Below, piece by piece: positions 1 through 9,771 of a stretch of 53,317 nt of DNA. The first letter of the stretch is position 1. Every line of letters begins with the position of its first letter. The notes beneath the pieces were generated by a model, which searched no databases, had not been told where the DNA came from, and was given only the letters and a program-made list of their open reading frames with translations. A program made the position numbers and the translations under genes. Source of the DNA: Microbacteriaceae bacterium (lineage in GTDB: Bacteria; Actinomycetota; Actinomycetes; Actinomycetales; Microbacteriaceae); the NCBI GenBank assembly GCA_019639055.1, contig JAHBSP010000011.1, positions 1 to 53,317 of the forward strand, in the 5' to 3' direction.

Positions 1-698
1 AACAATAGATCTGGTGTAGAAACAAAAGCAGGTAATTTAGAACCTTTAATTATTGCTAAGTTCTTATTAACAAAATTCTGCATCCTATTTCTATACTCTT
101 TATCGTCATAATATGGAGACCATCGTGTTAATTCCATATTCGATTCGGGGGAACGAATATCATCGCCATGACTGATAAAAGCCACCGATACCCCAGCAGC
201 TTTAAGTTCAGAAATCTCTTGGGTAACATCTCGGCCAAAAAGAGAGCCAAATAATGGCTTCTCCGCTTCAATCAGAACGTGTGTAAATTTCCTGACGGCA
301 GAGAATTCTTTTTTTTGCCATTTTTTTGAGTGATTGTAAACTGCAACCGGCACATGAGTATCTGCATTGAAACCAAAACTGTTAGGCAAATCAATAGCCA
401 AATTAATAGCTACTCTTTGAGCACTGGGATCGGTCAACGCTTTAGCCCAGCTACTGCCCTGACCAGCATAATTTGTCGGCGCAATATAAATTGAAATTTT
501 TGAATCGGGTACTGTAGAAGGGTTTGGATGATTTTTTTCTCTATGAGCTCCTAGAATAATCGAGGCAATTTTCGAAACTAACGAATCTGGTTTGAAAGAA
601 ATAGTATCCAGTATCTTGTTTAGCCACTTTGGTAATTTCGACCTAGAAACGATTACCTTGCTAGCTAGTGCATGAAAAAAAGAGGGCTTATCTTCCAA
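1..698 (-). CDS. Glycosyltransferase-like protein, 3' end outside window
   Basis: An open frame of 232 codons runs off the left edge with no stop. I read the start as TTG at 698 because AGGAG lies 8 nt upstream; the start overlaps the end of the preceding gene by 11 bp, so the two are probably translationally coupled. The protein has a motif HGDDIRSP near residue 175 that resembles GSDIRS in the gene at 15168-16378, so both probably belong to one glycosyltransferase-like family. No signal peptide is visible. The acceptor and donor sugars cannot be told from sequence. The family assignment rests on motif resemblance and locus context. Confidence 0.6.
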   Translation of the reverse strand, partial: MEDKPSFFHALASKVIVSRSKLPKWLNKILDTISFKPDSLVSKIASIILGAHREKNHPNPSTVPDSKISIYIAPTNYAGQGSSWAKALTDPSAQRVAINLAIDLPNSFGFNADTHVPVAVYNHSKKWQKKEFSAVRKFTHVLIEAEKPLFGSLFGRDVTQEISELKAAGVSVAFISHGDDIRSPESNMELTRWSPYYDDKEYRNRMQNFVNKNLAIIKGSKLPAFVSTPDLL

Positions 699-1872
699 GA
701 AGCTTTCTCCTGTTAGTTGCAACATCTTCTAAAATTAGAGATATTTTAGTAGCTATTGTCGAAAATGAATGTCTATCTTTTGTCCATTTAGAAATCTGTT
801 CTCTTGCATTGGACTCTAACGGATTAGAAGCATATCTAAGCATTTCATTTACAACAACCTCTTCTATATAAGGTACTGCAGCACCAATTTCAAATACTTT
901 ATTTGCGTTCTCAATGAATTCGACTGTAGGCCCAACACCTGTGAATAAAACTGGGCAGCCAGCTGCTAAAGATGAATAAATCTTGGTTGTAAAGGCATAA
1001 TCATAGCCCTGATTGGGCTTCAATGAAGCTAAAGACAGAGTTGCTTTATTGAGGATAATATTCAAATCCGATGCAGGAATTGGATAATGTAAAAAAATCC
1101 CTGATAGTCGTCCCTTATTAATCAATCCTTCAAATATTTTTCTATCTTCACCATTGCCATAAAAGTGTAGTTCAGCATTTTCAAACTTTTCTCGAACTTT
1201 TTTAAAAGCATTAATAAAGATGGCTGCGCCATGCCATTCTGAAAAGGAGCCAGGATAAACAAAGACAGGTTTGTATGCTGTGAGGGGTTGAGCAGGTAGA
1301 TAGCCAAAAGTATCAGTGTCAGCAGCAAACCCTACAACAGTTACAGGTTTAGTTACCCCAAAAGCAACTAATCTTTCTAATAAACCTTCAGAGACTGCAA
1401 CAATGTGAGACGCACCTTCAAATGCAAACTTCTCAATCACTCTAAGTATTTTGAGTACTAAAGATGAATTTGTGACTTGGCTAGCTGCATCAGACCAAAT
1501 ATCTGCCCCATTATAAACATATGGTCTCCTCAATAAAATGCAGACTATCCTAACGACAAACCCGGTGGTAGGTGGTGGTTCTACAAAATATACGTCTGCT
1601 CTCTTGCTAAAAAGAAGCCTAAAGAATAATGGAACATCAAAACTCAAATACGACAAATACCCTCTAACGTAACCCTCCTTATCTCTAAAGACAGGGAATC
1701 TTCTAGTCTTAACATTCTTTTGTTGAAATTCCGGATACTTTTTTGGAGCTTTGGCTGTAACGACTGTTACTTCATGTCCTCTCAGAGCAAGCGAGTTTGC
1801 GAGGACAGACAAACCTGTTGAGGCAGCAGATTCTTCAGGTTTATAGATTCTGGAAACTATTGAAATTTTCAA
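688..1872 (-). CDS. Glycosyltransferase family 4 (WbuB-like)
   Basis: The 394-residue protein starts at a TTG preceded by GGAG 7 nt upstream. Its N-terminus (MKISIVSRIYKPEESAAST) and the stretch 'RGHEVTVVTA' are typical of GT-B fold family 4 enzymes of the WbuB type, which move N-acetylated amino sugars onto lipid-linked glycans at the cytoplasmic face. The C-terminal half has the nucleotide-sugar binding region ('AAGCPVLFTGVGPTVEFIE'). It is intact, unlike the genes after 7.4 kb. It is the first gene of a leftward pair. The specific sugar is not determinable. Confidence 0.8.
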   Translation of the reverse strand: MKISIVSRIYKPEESAASTGLSVLANSLALRGHEVTVVTAKAPKKYPEFQQKNVKTRRFPVFRDKEGYVRGYLSYLSFDVPLFFRLLFSKRADVYFVEPPPTTGFVVRIVCILLRRPYVYNGADIWSDAASQVTNSSLVLKILRVIEKFAFEGASHIVAVSEGLLERLVAFGVTKPVTVVGFAADTDTFGYLPAQPLTAYKPVFVYPGSFSEWHGAAIFINAFKKVREKFENAELHFYGNGEDRKIFEGLINKGRLSGIFLHYPIPASDLNIILNKATLSLASLKPNQGYDYAFTTKIYSSLAAGCPVLFTGVGPTVEFIENANKVFEIGAAVPYIEEVVVNEMLRYASNPLESNAREQISKWTKDRHSFSTIATKISLILEDVATNRRKLLGR

Positions 1873-2050
1873 TTTAGTCTCCGTTCTGGCAAGTCTGAAT
1901 CTATGAAATTTTCATACCATCTATTTCAAGGGATCGTTTCTTTCAATTTTATGCCATACTCCAAGACGTCAGAAAAATAAATTGGCTTTAGAATTATTTT
2001 GCAAGATTAGTGAGCCAAAACCAATTAATAGAAGGAAAGAGTCATTACCT

Positions 2051-3208
2051 TTGCCTAATCAAAACAACAGCCAAAGATGCACTATTACTGTAATGGATAC
2101 AACCGATCCAGATATCACCTTTGACGAGCATGGTGTTAGTTCCCATGTTCATCACTTTGAAAAGTATTATGCCAAAACCTTAAAAGCAGCAACTAATAAT
2201 GAGCGCGCATCAGAACTTGAAAAGCTTGTTCTCGAGATTAAAAAATCAGGCAAAAATAAACCTTATGACTGCGTGGTTGGAGTAAGCGGGGGTATTGATA
2301 GTACCTATCTGATTTACCAAGCAGTGCAACTAGGATTGCGCCCATTAGCAGTTCATTTCGACAATGGTTGGAACTCTGAAATAGCCGCTGAAAATATCAA
2401 AAACACAATGAAACATCTCGGTGTAGATCTAGTTACAGAAGAAATAGACCAGGCAGAATTGCTAGATATTCAACTAGCATTCTTGAAGGCATCTGTTCCA
2501 AACTGTGAGATCCCAACCGACCACGCCTTTCCAGCAGTTGCGTATAAGCAGGCCGTTAAATACGGAATAAAGTACATACTTTCAGGCACAAATATAGCAA
2601 CTGAGAGTGTTCTCCCCAAGGCTTGGGGTTATGACAATGGTGATCCAAAACACCTCAAAGCAATACACAAAAGATTTGGGAAAGTTCCTCTAAAAGAATA
2701 CCCGGTTATGGGTTGGTTTAGGCGAAAGATTTGGTACGGAGGCATTCACGGAATAGCCACCATCCCATTATTGGATTACATGCGCTACGTCAAGAACGAG
2801 GCTAAAGCCAAGATCAGCTCAGAATTAGAGTGGAAAGACTACGGCGGAAAGCATCACGAATCAGTATTTACTAGATATTTTCAGGGATATTATCTTCCAA
2901 CCAAGTTCAATTTTGATAAGCGATTAGCGCATTTTTCTTCATTGATTCTTTCAGGTCAAATGACAAGAGAAGAAGCACTTAAAGAACTCGAAAACCCAAC
3001 TTATGACAAAAGCTTGCAAAAGCAGGACCACTACTACATTGCTAGAAAATTAGGAATCACTCCTGAAGAACTGAACGCGATAATTGATTTACCGCCACAG
3101 TCACATTTAAGTTACCCGAATCACAGCAAAAGTCGCTTGTTGTGGGGCAGACACGTAGACAATGTTGGTGCCGTACTAGGTATTCTTAGAAGAAAACTCT
3201 GGTTCTAG
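2051..3208 (+). CDS. N-acetyl sugar amidotransferase (WbpG/LegG-like), cysteine-poor N-terminus
   Basis: This 385-residue protein has the ATP-pyrophosphatase PP-loop SGGIDS at about residues 79-84, and 'PDITFDEHGV' near its N-terminus as in the WbpG family. Those enzymes convert a sugar acetamido group to an amidine (acetamidino) using ammonia. The open frame begins at 1982, but I chose TTG at 2051 because GAAGGAAAGAG lies upstream and it places the conserved RC motif near residue 10 as in relatives. In the family as I recall it, CxxC and CNxC cysteines flank this segment; here they read CTIT and SSHV, so only one cysteine remains. WbpG normally needs HisH2/HisF2 partners, which are not next to it here. 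Confidence 0.8.
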   Translation: MPNQNNSQRCTITVMDTTDPDITFDEHGVSSHVHHFEKYYAKTLKAATNNERASELEKLVLEIKKSGKNKPYDCVVGVSGGIDSTYLIYQAVQLGLRPLAVHFDNGWNSEIAAENIKNTMKHLGVDLVTEEIDQAELLDIQLAFLKASVPNCEIPTDHAFPAVAYKQAVKYGIKYILSGTNIATESVLPKAWGYDNGDPKHLKAIHKRFGKVPLKEYPVMGWFRRKIWYGGIHGIATIPLLDYMRYVKNEAKAKISSELEWKDYGGKHHESVFTRYFQGYYLPTKFNFDKRLAHFSSLILSGQMTREEALKELENPTYDKSLQKQDHYYIARKLGITPEELNAIIDLPPQSHLSYPNHSKSRLLWGRHVDNVGAVLGILRRKLWF

Positions 3209-3245
3209 CCGCTGTGATACAAGCAATAAGATTTTGTAGATTCTC

Positions 3246-4397
3246 ATGACTAGTCACAAACCAACGATGCTGATTCTTACAAAAACATCTTTGGACAAGG
3301 AGCCTCGGGCATTACGCCAGATTAAGTTTTTCGCAAACGATTACGAAGTAACAACCATGGGCTATGGAGATAGCCCTGTAAAAGGTGTAAATCATATTCA
3401 ATTGCCAGATGGCTCAAAAAGATCGCTAATAAGCAGAATATTCGATTTTGGTCTAAACAAGATTGCTGACCTATTTAAGCTTTATAGGTTGAAACCTTGG
3501 AGCCAATCGACAAATAGGTGGGCTTTAAAGCGAATTACCAAACAAAACTGGGATGTGGTTATTGCCCATGATGTTGGCACCCTAGCTCTAGCGGCCAGTC
3601 TAAAGAACAAGAAATTGTTCATCTCAGATATGCACGAATATGCTCCTAGACAGTATGAGCATTCCAAGATCTGGGTTAAAAAAGTTGCACCTTACAACAC
3701 CTGGCTTTGTCGCGAATACCTGCCCAAAGCAAATTTAGTAATCACAGTAAGTAGTGGTCTTGCTAAAGAATTTAATGCGAATTTTAAGATTGACTCCCAA
3801 GTTATCATTAGCGCATCCCCTTTTCACGAACTAGAACCTAAGCTAACCACCAACCCAATCAAACTTGTCCACAGTGGTATTGCTGCTCCCGCGCGCCAAA
3901 TCGAAATAATGATTGAGGCAGTGAACATGAGCAAATCTGATGTCACCCTTGATCTGTATTTAGTTCGTAACGAAGATAGCGGCTACGTAGACCAACTCAA
4001 TGATCTAATCCTAGATAAAAGTAAAATTCGCATCCACCAAGCAGTAAGCTACGAAAAACTAATTCCGACTCTTAATAACTTTGATGTCGGCATATCTCTA
4101 ATTGCTCCAACAACTTTCAACCATCTACACTCGCTACCTAATAAAGTTTTTGACTATGTCCAAGCGAGATTATGTATAGTTGTCGGCCCATCCCCTGATA
4201 TGCAGTCGCTCATTCAAGAACACAAACTTGGGTATATAACTAAAGATTTCACTGCTGCTGCTTTAGCGGAAGTAATTAATAATTTGACCCACGAAAATGT
4301 TGCCAAATCTAAAATGAACAGTCACCAAAAAGCTAGAGAGCTCTCTGGAGATACTGAAATGCTAAAGCTTTCAAAAATGATCGACCAAAAGATCTGA
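3246..4397 (+). CDS. Glycosyltransferase, GT-B type
   Basis: The 383-residue protein begins 'TMLILTKTSLDKEPRALRQI' and is clearly paralogous to the convergent gene at 4435-5565. Shared blocks include 'HEYAP', 'LPKAN', 'HSG', 'VTLDLYL' and 'LPNKVFDYVQARL'. The late block with E/Q near 'NKVFDYVQARL' fits the nucleotide-sugar site of GT4-like enzymes. It follows the amidotransferase by 37 bp and is likely cotranscribed with it. ATG at 3246 has only a weak ribosome site; ATG at 3267 is an alternative. Substrate unknown. Confidence 0.72.
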   Translation: MTSHKPTMLILTKTSLDKEPRALRQIKFFANDYEVTTMGYGDSPVKGVNHIQLPDGSKRSLISRIFDFGLNKIADLFKLYRLKPWSQSTNRWALKRITKQNWDVVIAHDVGTLALAASLKNKKLFISDMHEYAPRQYEHSKIWVKKVAPYNTWLCREYLPKANLVITVSSGLAKEFNANFKIDSQVIISASPFHELEPKLTTNPIKLVHSGIAAPARQIEIMIEAVNMSKSDVTLDLYLVRNEDSGYVDQLNDLILDKSKIRIHQAVSYEKLIPTLNNFDVGISLIAPTTFNHLHSLPNKVFDYVQARLCIVVGPSPDMQSLIQEHKLGYITKDFTAAALAEVINNLTHENVAKSKMNSHQKARELSGDTEMLKLSKMIDQKI

Positions 4398-4434
4398 CCC
4401 TGATATCGCTACCAGATGTGGAAATAAAGTTGAG

Positions 4435-5565
4435 TTAGCCAGCAAATTTAGTAAGCATTTCCGTGACAGCATCTCTCCAAACTGCTGTCTGTGCAGAAGA
4501 AGAAAGTTCCGATGCAGCCTTATCTGCGTTTGCCTTCCAAAGCGCAACATCTGCTACCGATAACTTCTCTATGGAGCTGCGGATATCATCAATACCAAAT
4601 CCGTTGGCAACTAACCCCAAACCATATTTATTTACAAGTTCTGCCATCTCTAGCGAGGGGCCAATTATCATGCCCAATCTAGCCTGAATAGAGTCAAAGA
4701 ATTTATTTGGAAGTGTATATTCGTAGCTCTTATTAACTGGAGGAATAAAATGAATTCCCAGGTCGTAACCATTTAGCACCTTAACTAAATCTTGATAAGC
4801 AACGGGTTCTCTGACAAAAACGCGTTCGGAATTTTCGGTGTGCTTTTTCAACTCATTCAAGTAATTTGAATCATTTGGCATTAAATATAGATCTAAGGTT
4901 ACTGACGCATTCGCACTTTCAACCGCGCTGATAACTGCATCAATACCGCGATTCCTAAGAGCGACACCACTATGAACCATCCGTATAGGCGCCTGAATTG
5001 TTTTAGGTTTCAGATCGTGATAATCAGTAGCGTTTGTAACCACTAGAGTATCGATCGAGAATTTTTGCTTGTACTCATTTGCAATAAGTGGGCCAACAGT
5101 AGTCACGGTATTAGCTTTTGGCAGGAAAACTCTGCACATCCAACTTATAAAGGGAGAAACGAACAGACTCCATCTCCAACTTTCCTCATTCATATATGGA
5201 GCATATTCATGAAGATCAACCAAAACTCCGTTTATAGGGTTTAGCTCAAGCGCCACCCCCAAAGTTTCAATGTCATTGGCTATGATTACATCAAATTTTT
5301 GGCCACCAATAAGCCTCAAAACTTCAGCAACTGCAGCATTACCAAAATAGGCAAATTTATAAAGTTTCAAAATTAACTGAACTCGGGAGTAATTCCAGTA
5401 TTGGGATTCTGCCGGTATCTCGTAATGGGCGTAAGCTCTCTCAGGCTTCTTGCCGTAGCTGCAAGTAGTAACCTCGTAGTCATCAGCAAAAAGATTTATT
5501 TGTTTTAATACTCGCGCATCAGAATTGATATTTGAAAAGGATAAAATCAGTAACTTCTTTTTCAT
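4435..5565 (-). CDS. Glycosyltransferase, paralogue of the gene at 3246
   Basis: The 376-residue protein opens 'MKKKLLILSFSNINSDARVL' and matches its convergent neighbour along its whole length (for example 'DDYEVTT', 'HEYAP', 'FLPKANTV', 'MVHSGVA', 'LPNKFFDSIQARLGMIIGPS'). It is the last gene of the leftward glycan operon, 29 bp after the ABC flippase. The two paralogues end 37 bp apart tail to tail, which points to an inverted duplication followed by divergence. It probably adds one sugar to the surface glycan; donor and acceptor unknown. Confidence 0.72.
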   Translation of the reverse strand: MKKKLLILSFSNINSDARVLKQINLFADDYEVTTCSYGKKPERAYAHYEIPAESQYWNYSRVQLILKLYKFAYFGNAAVAEVLRLIGGQKFDVIIANDIETLGVALELNPINGVLVDLHEYAPYMNEESWRWSLFVSPFISWMCRVFLPKANTVTTVGPLIANEYKQKFSIDTLVVTNATDYHDLKPKTIQAPIRMVHSGVALRNRGIDAVISAVESANASVTLDLYLMPNDSNYLNELKKHTENSERVFVREPVAYQDLVKVLNGYDLGIHFIPPVNKSYEYTLPNKFFDSIQARLGMIIGPSLEMAELVNKYGLGLVANGFGIDDIRSSIEKLSVADVALWKANADKAASELSSSAQTAVWRDAVTEMLTKFAG

Positions 5566-5594
5566 GCTGAACCTAAACGGAAATATGTTTTTAG

Positions 5595-7382
5595 TTATAC
5601 CAACCCAGCTAATTTAGCCTGGGCAGCGAAACGGGGCTCTTTCTTAACCAATTCTTTAAAGTTCCCTTTTGCCGCAAGCTTACCTTCGTCAAAAAAGTAC
5701 AGAACATCGGAATTCATGATGGTTGAAAGTCTGTGGGCGACAGAGATCACCGTTAAATCACCTTTTAGCTGCTGAATGGATTCAGTAATTTCAGCTTCTG
5801 TCTCGTTATCTAAAGCACTCGTGCCTTCATCCATGACCAGCACTAGTGGCTCGTTGTAGAGTGCTCTAGCGATACCCAGACGCTGCCGTTGCCCACCAGA
5901 GAGAGTTAGACCTCTCTCTCCAATCGCGCTGTTAATGCCCTGAGGTCTAGAAAGAACGGTGTCTAATATTCGAGCTCTTTCTATTGCTTTTAGTACCTTG
6001 CCCTCGTCTAAGCTTTCATCCTTCCAACTAAGTGCGACATTTTGAGCAACAGTACCGTCGAATAAGGCGATATCCTGTGGCAGGTAACCGATTCTTTTTC
6101 TCCAATCATCAATGATATTAATTATTGGCGTACCGTCAATAGAAATATTTCCTTCACTAGGCTCTAACAAACCAAGAATCAAATCCACTAAAGTAGTCTT
6201 TCCACTGCCTGAAGAGCCAACAAAACCTACCGTGCTTCCGAGCGGTATCTCTAAGGAGATATTTTGGACAGCAAACTTATCTGAACCTGGATACCTGTAT
6301 GAAACATTGTCTAAAATCAGCTTCTTAGGTTCCTCCGGGAAGTTGCCAGTGTTCGCAGCATCTTTGCTCTGAACTCTGCTAGCGCTATGAACCTCACTAA
6401 TATCTCTGACTACGGCCTCTGCAATTGGAAGGTTCATATTGGCTTGCGAAATTATTGCTTGGAACCTAGTTATTGAAGGTGCTAAACGGAACCCAGCAAT
6501 AGAGAATAATGCAATAGAAGATATAGCAACTTCTATTCCTCCTATCCAGTACCCTGCAACCCCAACTATTACAAATCCACCTATAACTGCTGTTTCAACA
6601 AAATATCTTGGTACTGCTGAAAGGAATTGCATATTAGCTCTAGCCCTAGCTAGTTTCTTTCTCTTATTTTTGACTACATCCTGAATTTCTTCACTGCGAT
6701 TACGGATGGTAATTTCTTTTAGTGCAGCTACCATCTCGGTAAGCAGCCTTGAGACGTTCAGTGACAGATCGTAACCGACTTGCCCTGCTATCCGTTGCTG
6801 AGGTGAAATAACTAGGTAGAGAATCAGTCCCATCACTCCTAAATAAATTACTGCAATCAGTGCAATTAGCGGTTGAGCAATAACTAAAACGGCAACTATA
6901 GATATAAAAGTCAATATTTCGCCAAGAATACTGGACATTGGGTTGATATAACCAGCAATGGAATTTGCAATACCCAAATCTGCGATTCTGACTAAATCAG
7001 AAGAATTCTTGTTGAGTCTTTCACTCCACGGGGAAGTCAAATAAGAAGCAAAAAGTTCGTTGCCGATGATTAGCTCATACTTAGCGAATTGCCTGCTCGC
7101 GAACCAAACTAAAAATATTGAAAAAATACCTTTAAGGACAATAACTACACAGAGTATTCCGACAAACCCCATTAAGGATCCACCTGTAAGTTCACCGATA
7201 AATGGGATTGAAAAGGAATTCCCCATAACTAAGGAAGTCATGGCAATCACCAAAAGTCCTAGTGCCGCAACATCTATGATTGCAAACAAACCACTAACAA
7301 TTGAGTAAGCGTTAATGAACAGTCGAGCAGATTTAGGTAGAACTCTAACTAGCTCTCCGTATATTTTGAAAACTCTAATCAT
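5595..7382 (-). CDS. ABC transporter, fused membrane and ATPase domains (PglK/MsbA-type flippase)
   Basis: The 595-residue half-transporter has an N-terminal membrane domain (residues 1 to about 320, several hydrophobic helices) and a C-terminal ATPase. Walker A is GSSGSGKTT (about 389-397), the signature is LSGGQRQ (about 494-500), Walker B ends VMDEGTSALD (about 516-525), and the H-loop histidine is at about 550. Most relatives read DEATSALD. As a homodimer such proteins flip lipid-linked oligosaccharides (PglK) or lipid A-like lipids. Its place between sugar-nucleotide genes and glycosyltransferases supports glycan export. The frame is intact. Confidence 0.85.
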   Translation of the reverse strand: MIRVFKIYGELVRVLPKSARLFINAYSIVSGLFAIIDVAALGLLVIAMTSLVMGNSFSIPFIGELTGGSLMGFVGILCVVIVLKGIFSIFLVWFASRQFAKYELIIGNELFASYLTSPWSERLNKNSSDLVRIADLGIANSIAGYINPMSSILGEILTFISIVAVLVIAQPLIALIAVIYLGVMGLILYLVISPQQRIAGQVGYDLSLNVSRLLTEMVAALKEITIRNRSEEIQDVVKNKRKKLARARANMQFLSAVPRYFVETAVIGGFVIVGVAGYWIGGIEVAISSIALFSIAGFRLAPSITRFQAIISQANMNLPIAEAVVRDISEVHSASRVQSKDAANTGNFPEEPKKLILDNVSYRYPGSDKFAVQNISLEIPLGSTVGFVGSSGSGKTTLVDLILGLLEPSEGNISIDGTPIINIIDDWRKRIGYLPQDIALFDGTVAQNVALSWKDESLDEGKVLKAIERARILDTVLSRPQGINSAIGERGLTLSGGQRQRLGIARALYNEPLVLVMDEGTSALDNETEAEITESIQQLKGDLTVISVAHRLSTIMNSDVLYFFDEGKLAAKGNFKELVKKEPRFAAQAKLAGLV

Positions 7383-7456
7383 GGAGAAGTACTTTGTTCT
7401 AAAAATCGACTCTTATAATAAACACTATATTTACCTGAAATAGAGAATAACCAACT

Positions 7457-8756
7457 CTATGAGTTAAATCCACCAGAGCCAATAACCCTATACAAAATTC
7501 TTGACCAGTTCTCAGGTTGAGTAATTTTACGTCCATCTACAAGCAATTTGATACCGCTTAAATCTTCGTAGGATAAATTCTTATACTCTTGATGGTCAGT
7601 GTGAATAATTGCCACATCGATACGTCCTCCAAAATGATATGGTGTGAGCCCAAGAGCACTAAGTTCTTCATCCGAATAGAGTGGGTCATGGACAAAAACA
7701 GTTGCGCCTAAAGACTCTAAAGATGCAACAACATCAAAAACTCCAGAGAAAGCTGTCTCTTTAACGCCACCTCTATATGCAGCCCCAAGCACAGCTACAT
7801 TAAGACCGGCAATGGAACTGAATGCTTCATTCAGAAAGCTGACCGCGTAGGCTGGCATACTCAAATTTGCTTCTCGTGCTGCCGAAACGATAGTCGCTTG
7901 TGGATCATTCCAGAGGTAGAGTCTTGGATATACCGGAATGCAATGTCCTCCAACAGAGATTCCTGGTTTATGAATATGGCTGTAAGGCTGAGAGTTTGAA
8001 GCCTCAATGACCTGATAGATATCAATGCCATTCTTATCAGCAAATTGAGCAAATTGATTCGCTAAGCCAATATTCACATCTCGATAAGTTGTCTCAGCTA
8101 GTTTAGCCAGTTCAGCAGCCTCAGCTGAACCGAGATCCCAGACACCCTTTGGTCTGTAAACCGGCCCTGGAATCAAAATCTAGCACCTGCTCGTAGAAAT
8201 CTACGGCTAACTTAGCGCCTTCATCACTTAGCCCGCCAATAAGTTTTGGGTACTTTTTTAAATCTTCAAAAATCCCAGCTGCTCAATACACGTTCAGGTG
8301 AAAGACCAAATGGAAATCTACACCTTCCACTAGCCCAGATTTATCTTCTAATACTGGCTTCCATCTGTTCCGAGTAGTTCCTACTGGCAAGGTAGTTTCG
8401 TATGAAACCAGGGTGCCAGCGGTTAAATGTTCCGCGATGGAATTAGTTGCTTGATCCATCCAGCCGAAATCAGGAACAAAATCATTATTAACAAACAGTG
8501 GAACAACCACAACAACAACATCTGCATCAGGTATAGCTTCTGCATAATTAGTGGTGGCTCTCAAATTTCCAGAAGCAATCGTTTTAGCTAAAAGTTCTTT
8601 TAGTCCAGCCTCACCTGGAAATGGCTCAACTGCAGCGTTTATTTTTTGTACAACTCGTTCGTTAACATCAACACCGACAACACTATGTCCCTTGTTGGCG
8701 AATTGAACGGCTAGAGGAAGTCCTATTTTCCCCAGAGCTACAACTGCAATCTTCAT
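7457..8756 (-). pseudogene. wbpA: UDP-N-acetylglucosamine/UDP-sugar 6-dehydrogenase (WbpA-like), frame broken
   Basis: Read with frame corrections, this is a full nucleotide-sugar 6-dehydrogenase that oxidises C6 to a uronic acid. The N-terminal part (8283-8756) has the Rossmann start 'MKIAVVALGKIGLPLA'. The C-terminal part (7457-8176) has 'GVWDLGSAEAAELAKLAE' and the catalytic cysteine segment 'GGHCIPVYP'. Between them at least three slips are needed: one missing T near 8300 (restores F-SPERVLSS), one near 8275, and one in an A/G run near 8150. The start chosen is ATG at 8756, since it begins at the conserved Rossmann strand. It may be a functional gene with consensus errors. Confidence 0.8.
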
Positions 8757-8790
8757 TTGCTTCTTTCTAACATCATTCAAAAGCTAAAGC

Positions 8791-9771
8791 TTATAAGTTT
8801 ATTAAAAGACCCTCATTAGCTGAAGCAAGGACTGCCTCGGCAACCCTGAGTGTAGCCAAACCATCCTCAAGGGTCACAATGTCTCTTGACTTTCCAAGGA
8901 TGGCATCTCTAAAGGCTTCATGTTCAGCCTTCAACGGCTCTTTTTTAGTTATCGCGAATCTAATAACATTTCCTTCAGTTACACCCCTGAAGCTTGCAAT
9001 AGATTCCCACTCGGTTTGGATAGTTCCGTTTTCATAATAGGTGAGATCGGCACTGATGGTATCTGCAATAAATGCACCACGTTCACCTGTGACAACGGTT
9101 ATCCGCTCTTTAATCGGAGAAAGCCAGTTAACTAGATGGTTGGTAACTACTCCATTGGCGAGCCGCCCAGAAATCGATACCAAGTCTTCGTGTTGTCTAC
9201 CGCTCCTGAGCGCGGTTTGTGCCGCTACTGAAATGTAATTGCTTTGAGCGAGCCATGCAGTTAGGTCGATATCATGAGTGCCTAGATCCTTCACAACGCC
9301 AACGTCGGCGATGCGCGCCGGGAATGTCCCCTGTCGCCTGGTAGCTATCTGGTAGACCTCGCCTAAATCGCCGTTAGCGATTCTAGTTCTAAGACTTTGC
9401 AATGCTGGATTGAAGCGCTCGATGTGCCCCACTGCCCCGACCAAGCCTGCCTTATTAACAGCGGCAACTATCCGCTCACCAGCCTGCACACTAACCGCAA
9501 TTGGCTTTTCAATCAGGACGTGAACACCGGCAGCAGCCAATTCTAATGCGACCTCTTCATGAAATGCCAGGTACCGCAACTACTGCAGCATCGATACCAA
9601 AGTCAATGAGTTCAGTAACACTCGAAAGAAGCGGAACTCCGTTGGCTGCCTGATGTGGATCTCCGAATGCACTGCAGCCGCTACAAAATCAACACCTTCA
9701 ATCTCACGAAGCACCCTGGCATGATGTCTTCCCATCATCCCCAGGCCGATTAGACCAGCCCGGATAGCCAT
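8791..9771 (-). pseudogene. wbpB: Gfo/Idh/MocA-family oxidoreductase (WbpB-like), frame broken
   Basis: The N-terminus 'AIRAGLIGLGMMGRHHARVL' carries the GxGxxG NAD site. The 'EKPIAV' strand and 'DLGTHDIDL' motif are typical of this family, which here would oxidise C3 of UDP-GlcNAcA before transamination. Two slips, one near 9675 and one near 9560, split the frame; the middle part reads normally in another frame ('NGVPLLSSVTELIDFGID'). The start ATG overlaps the stop of the upstream aminotransferase (TAATG). Total length after repair is about 325 residues, normal for the family. Confidence 0.78.

Noticed and set aside
1861..1915. Repeated TGAAATTTTCA elements before the divergent genes
   Set aside because: The first copy is inside a coding region and such AT-rich short palindromes are expected by chance here.
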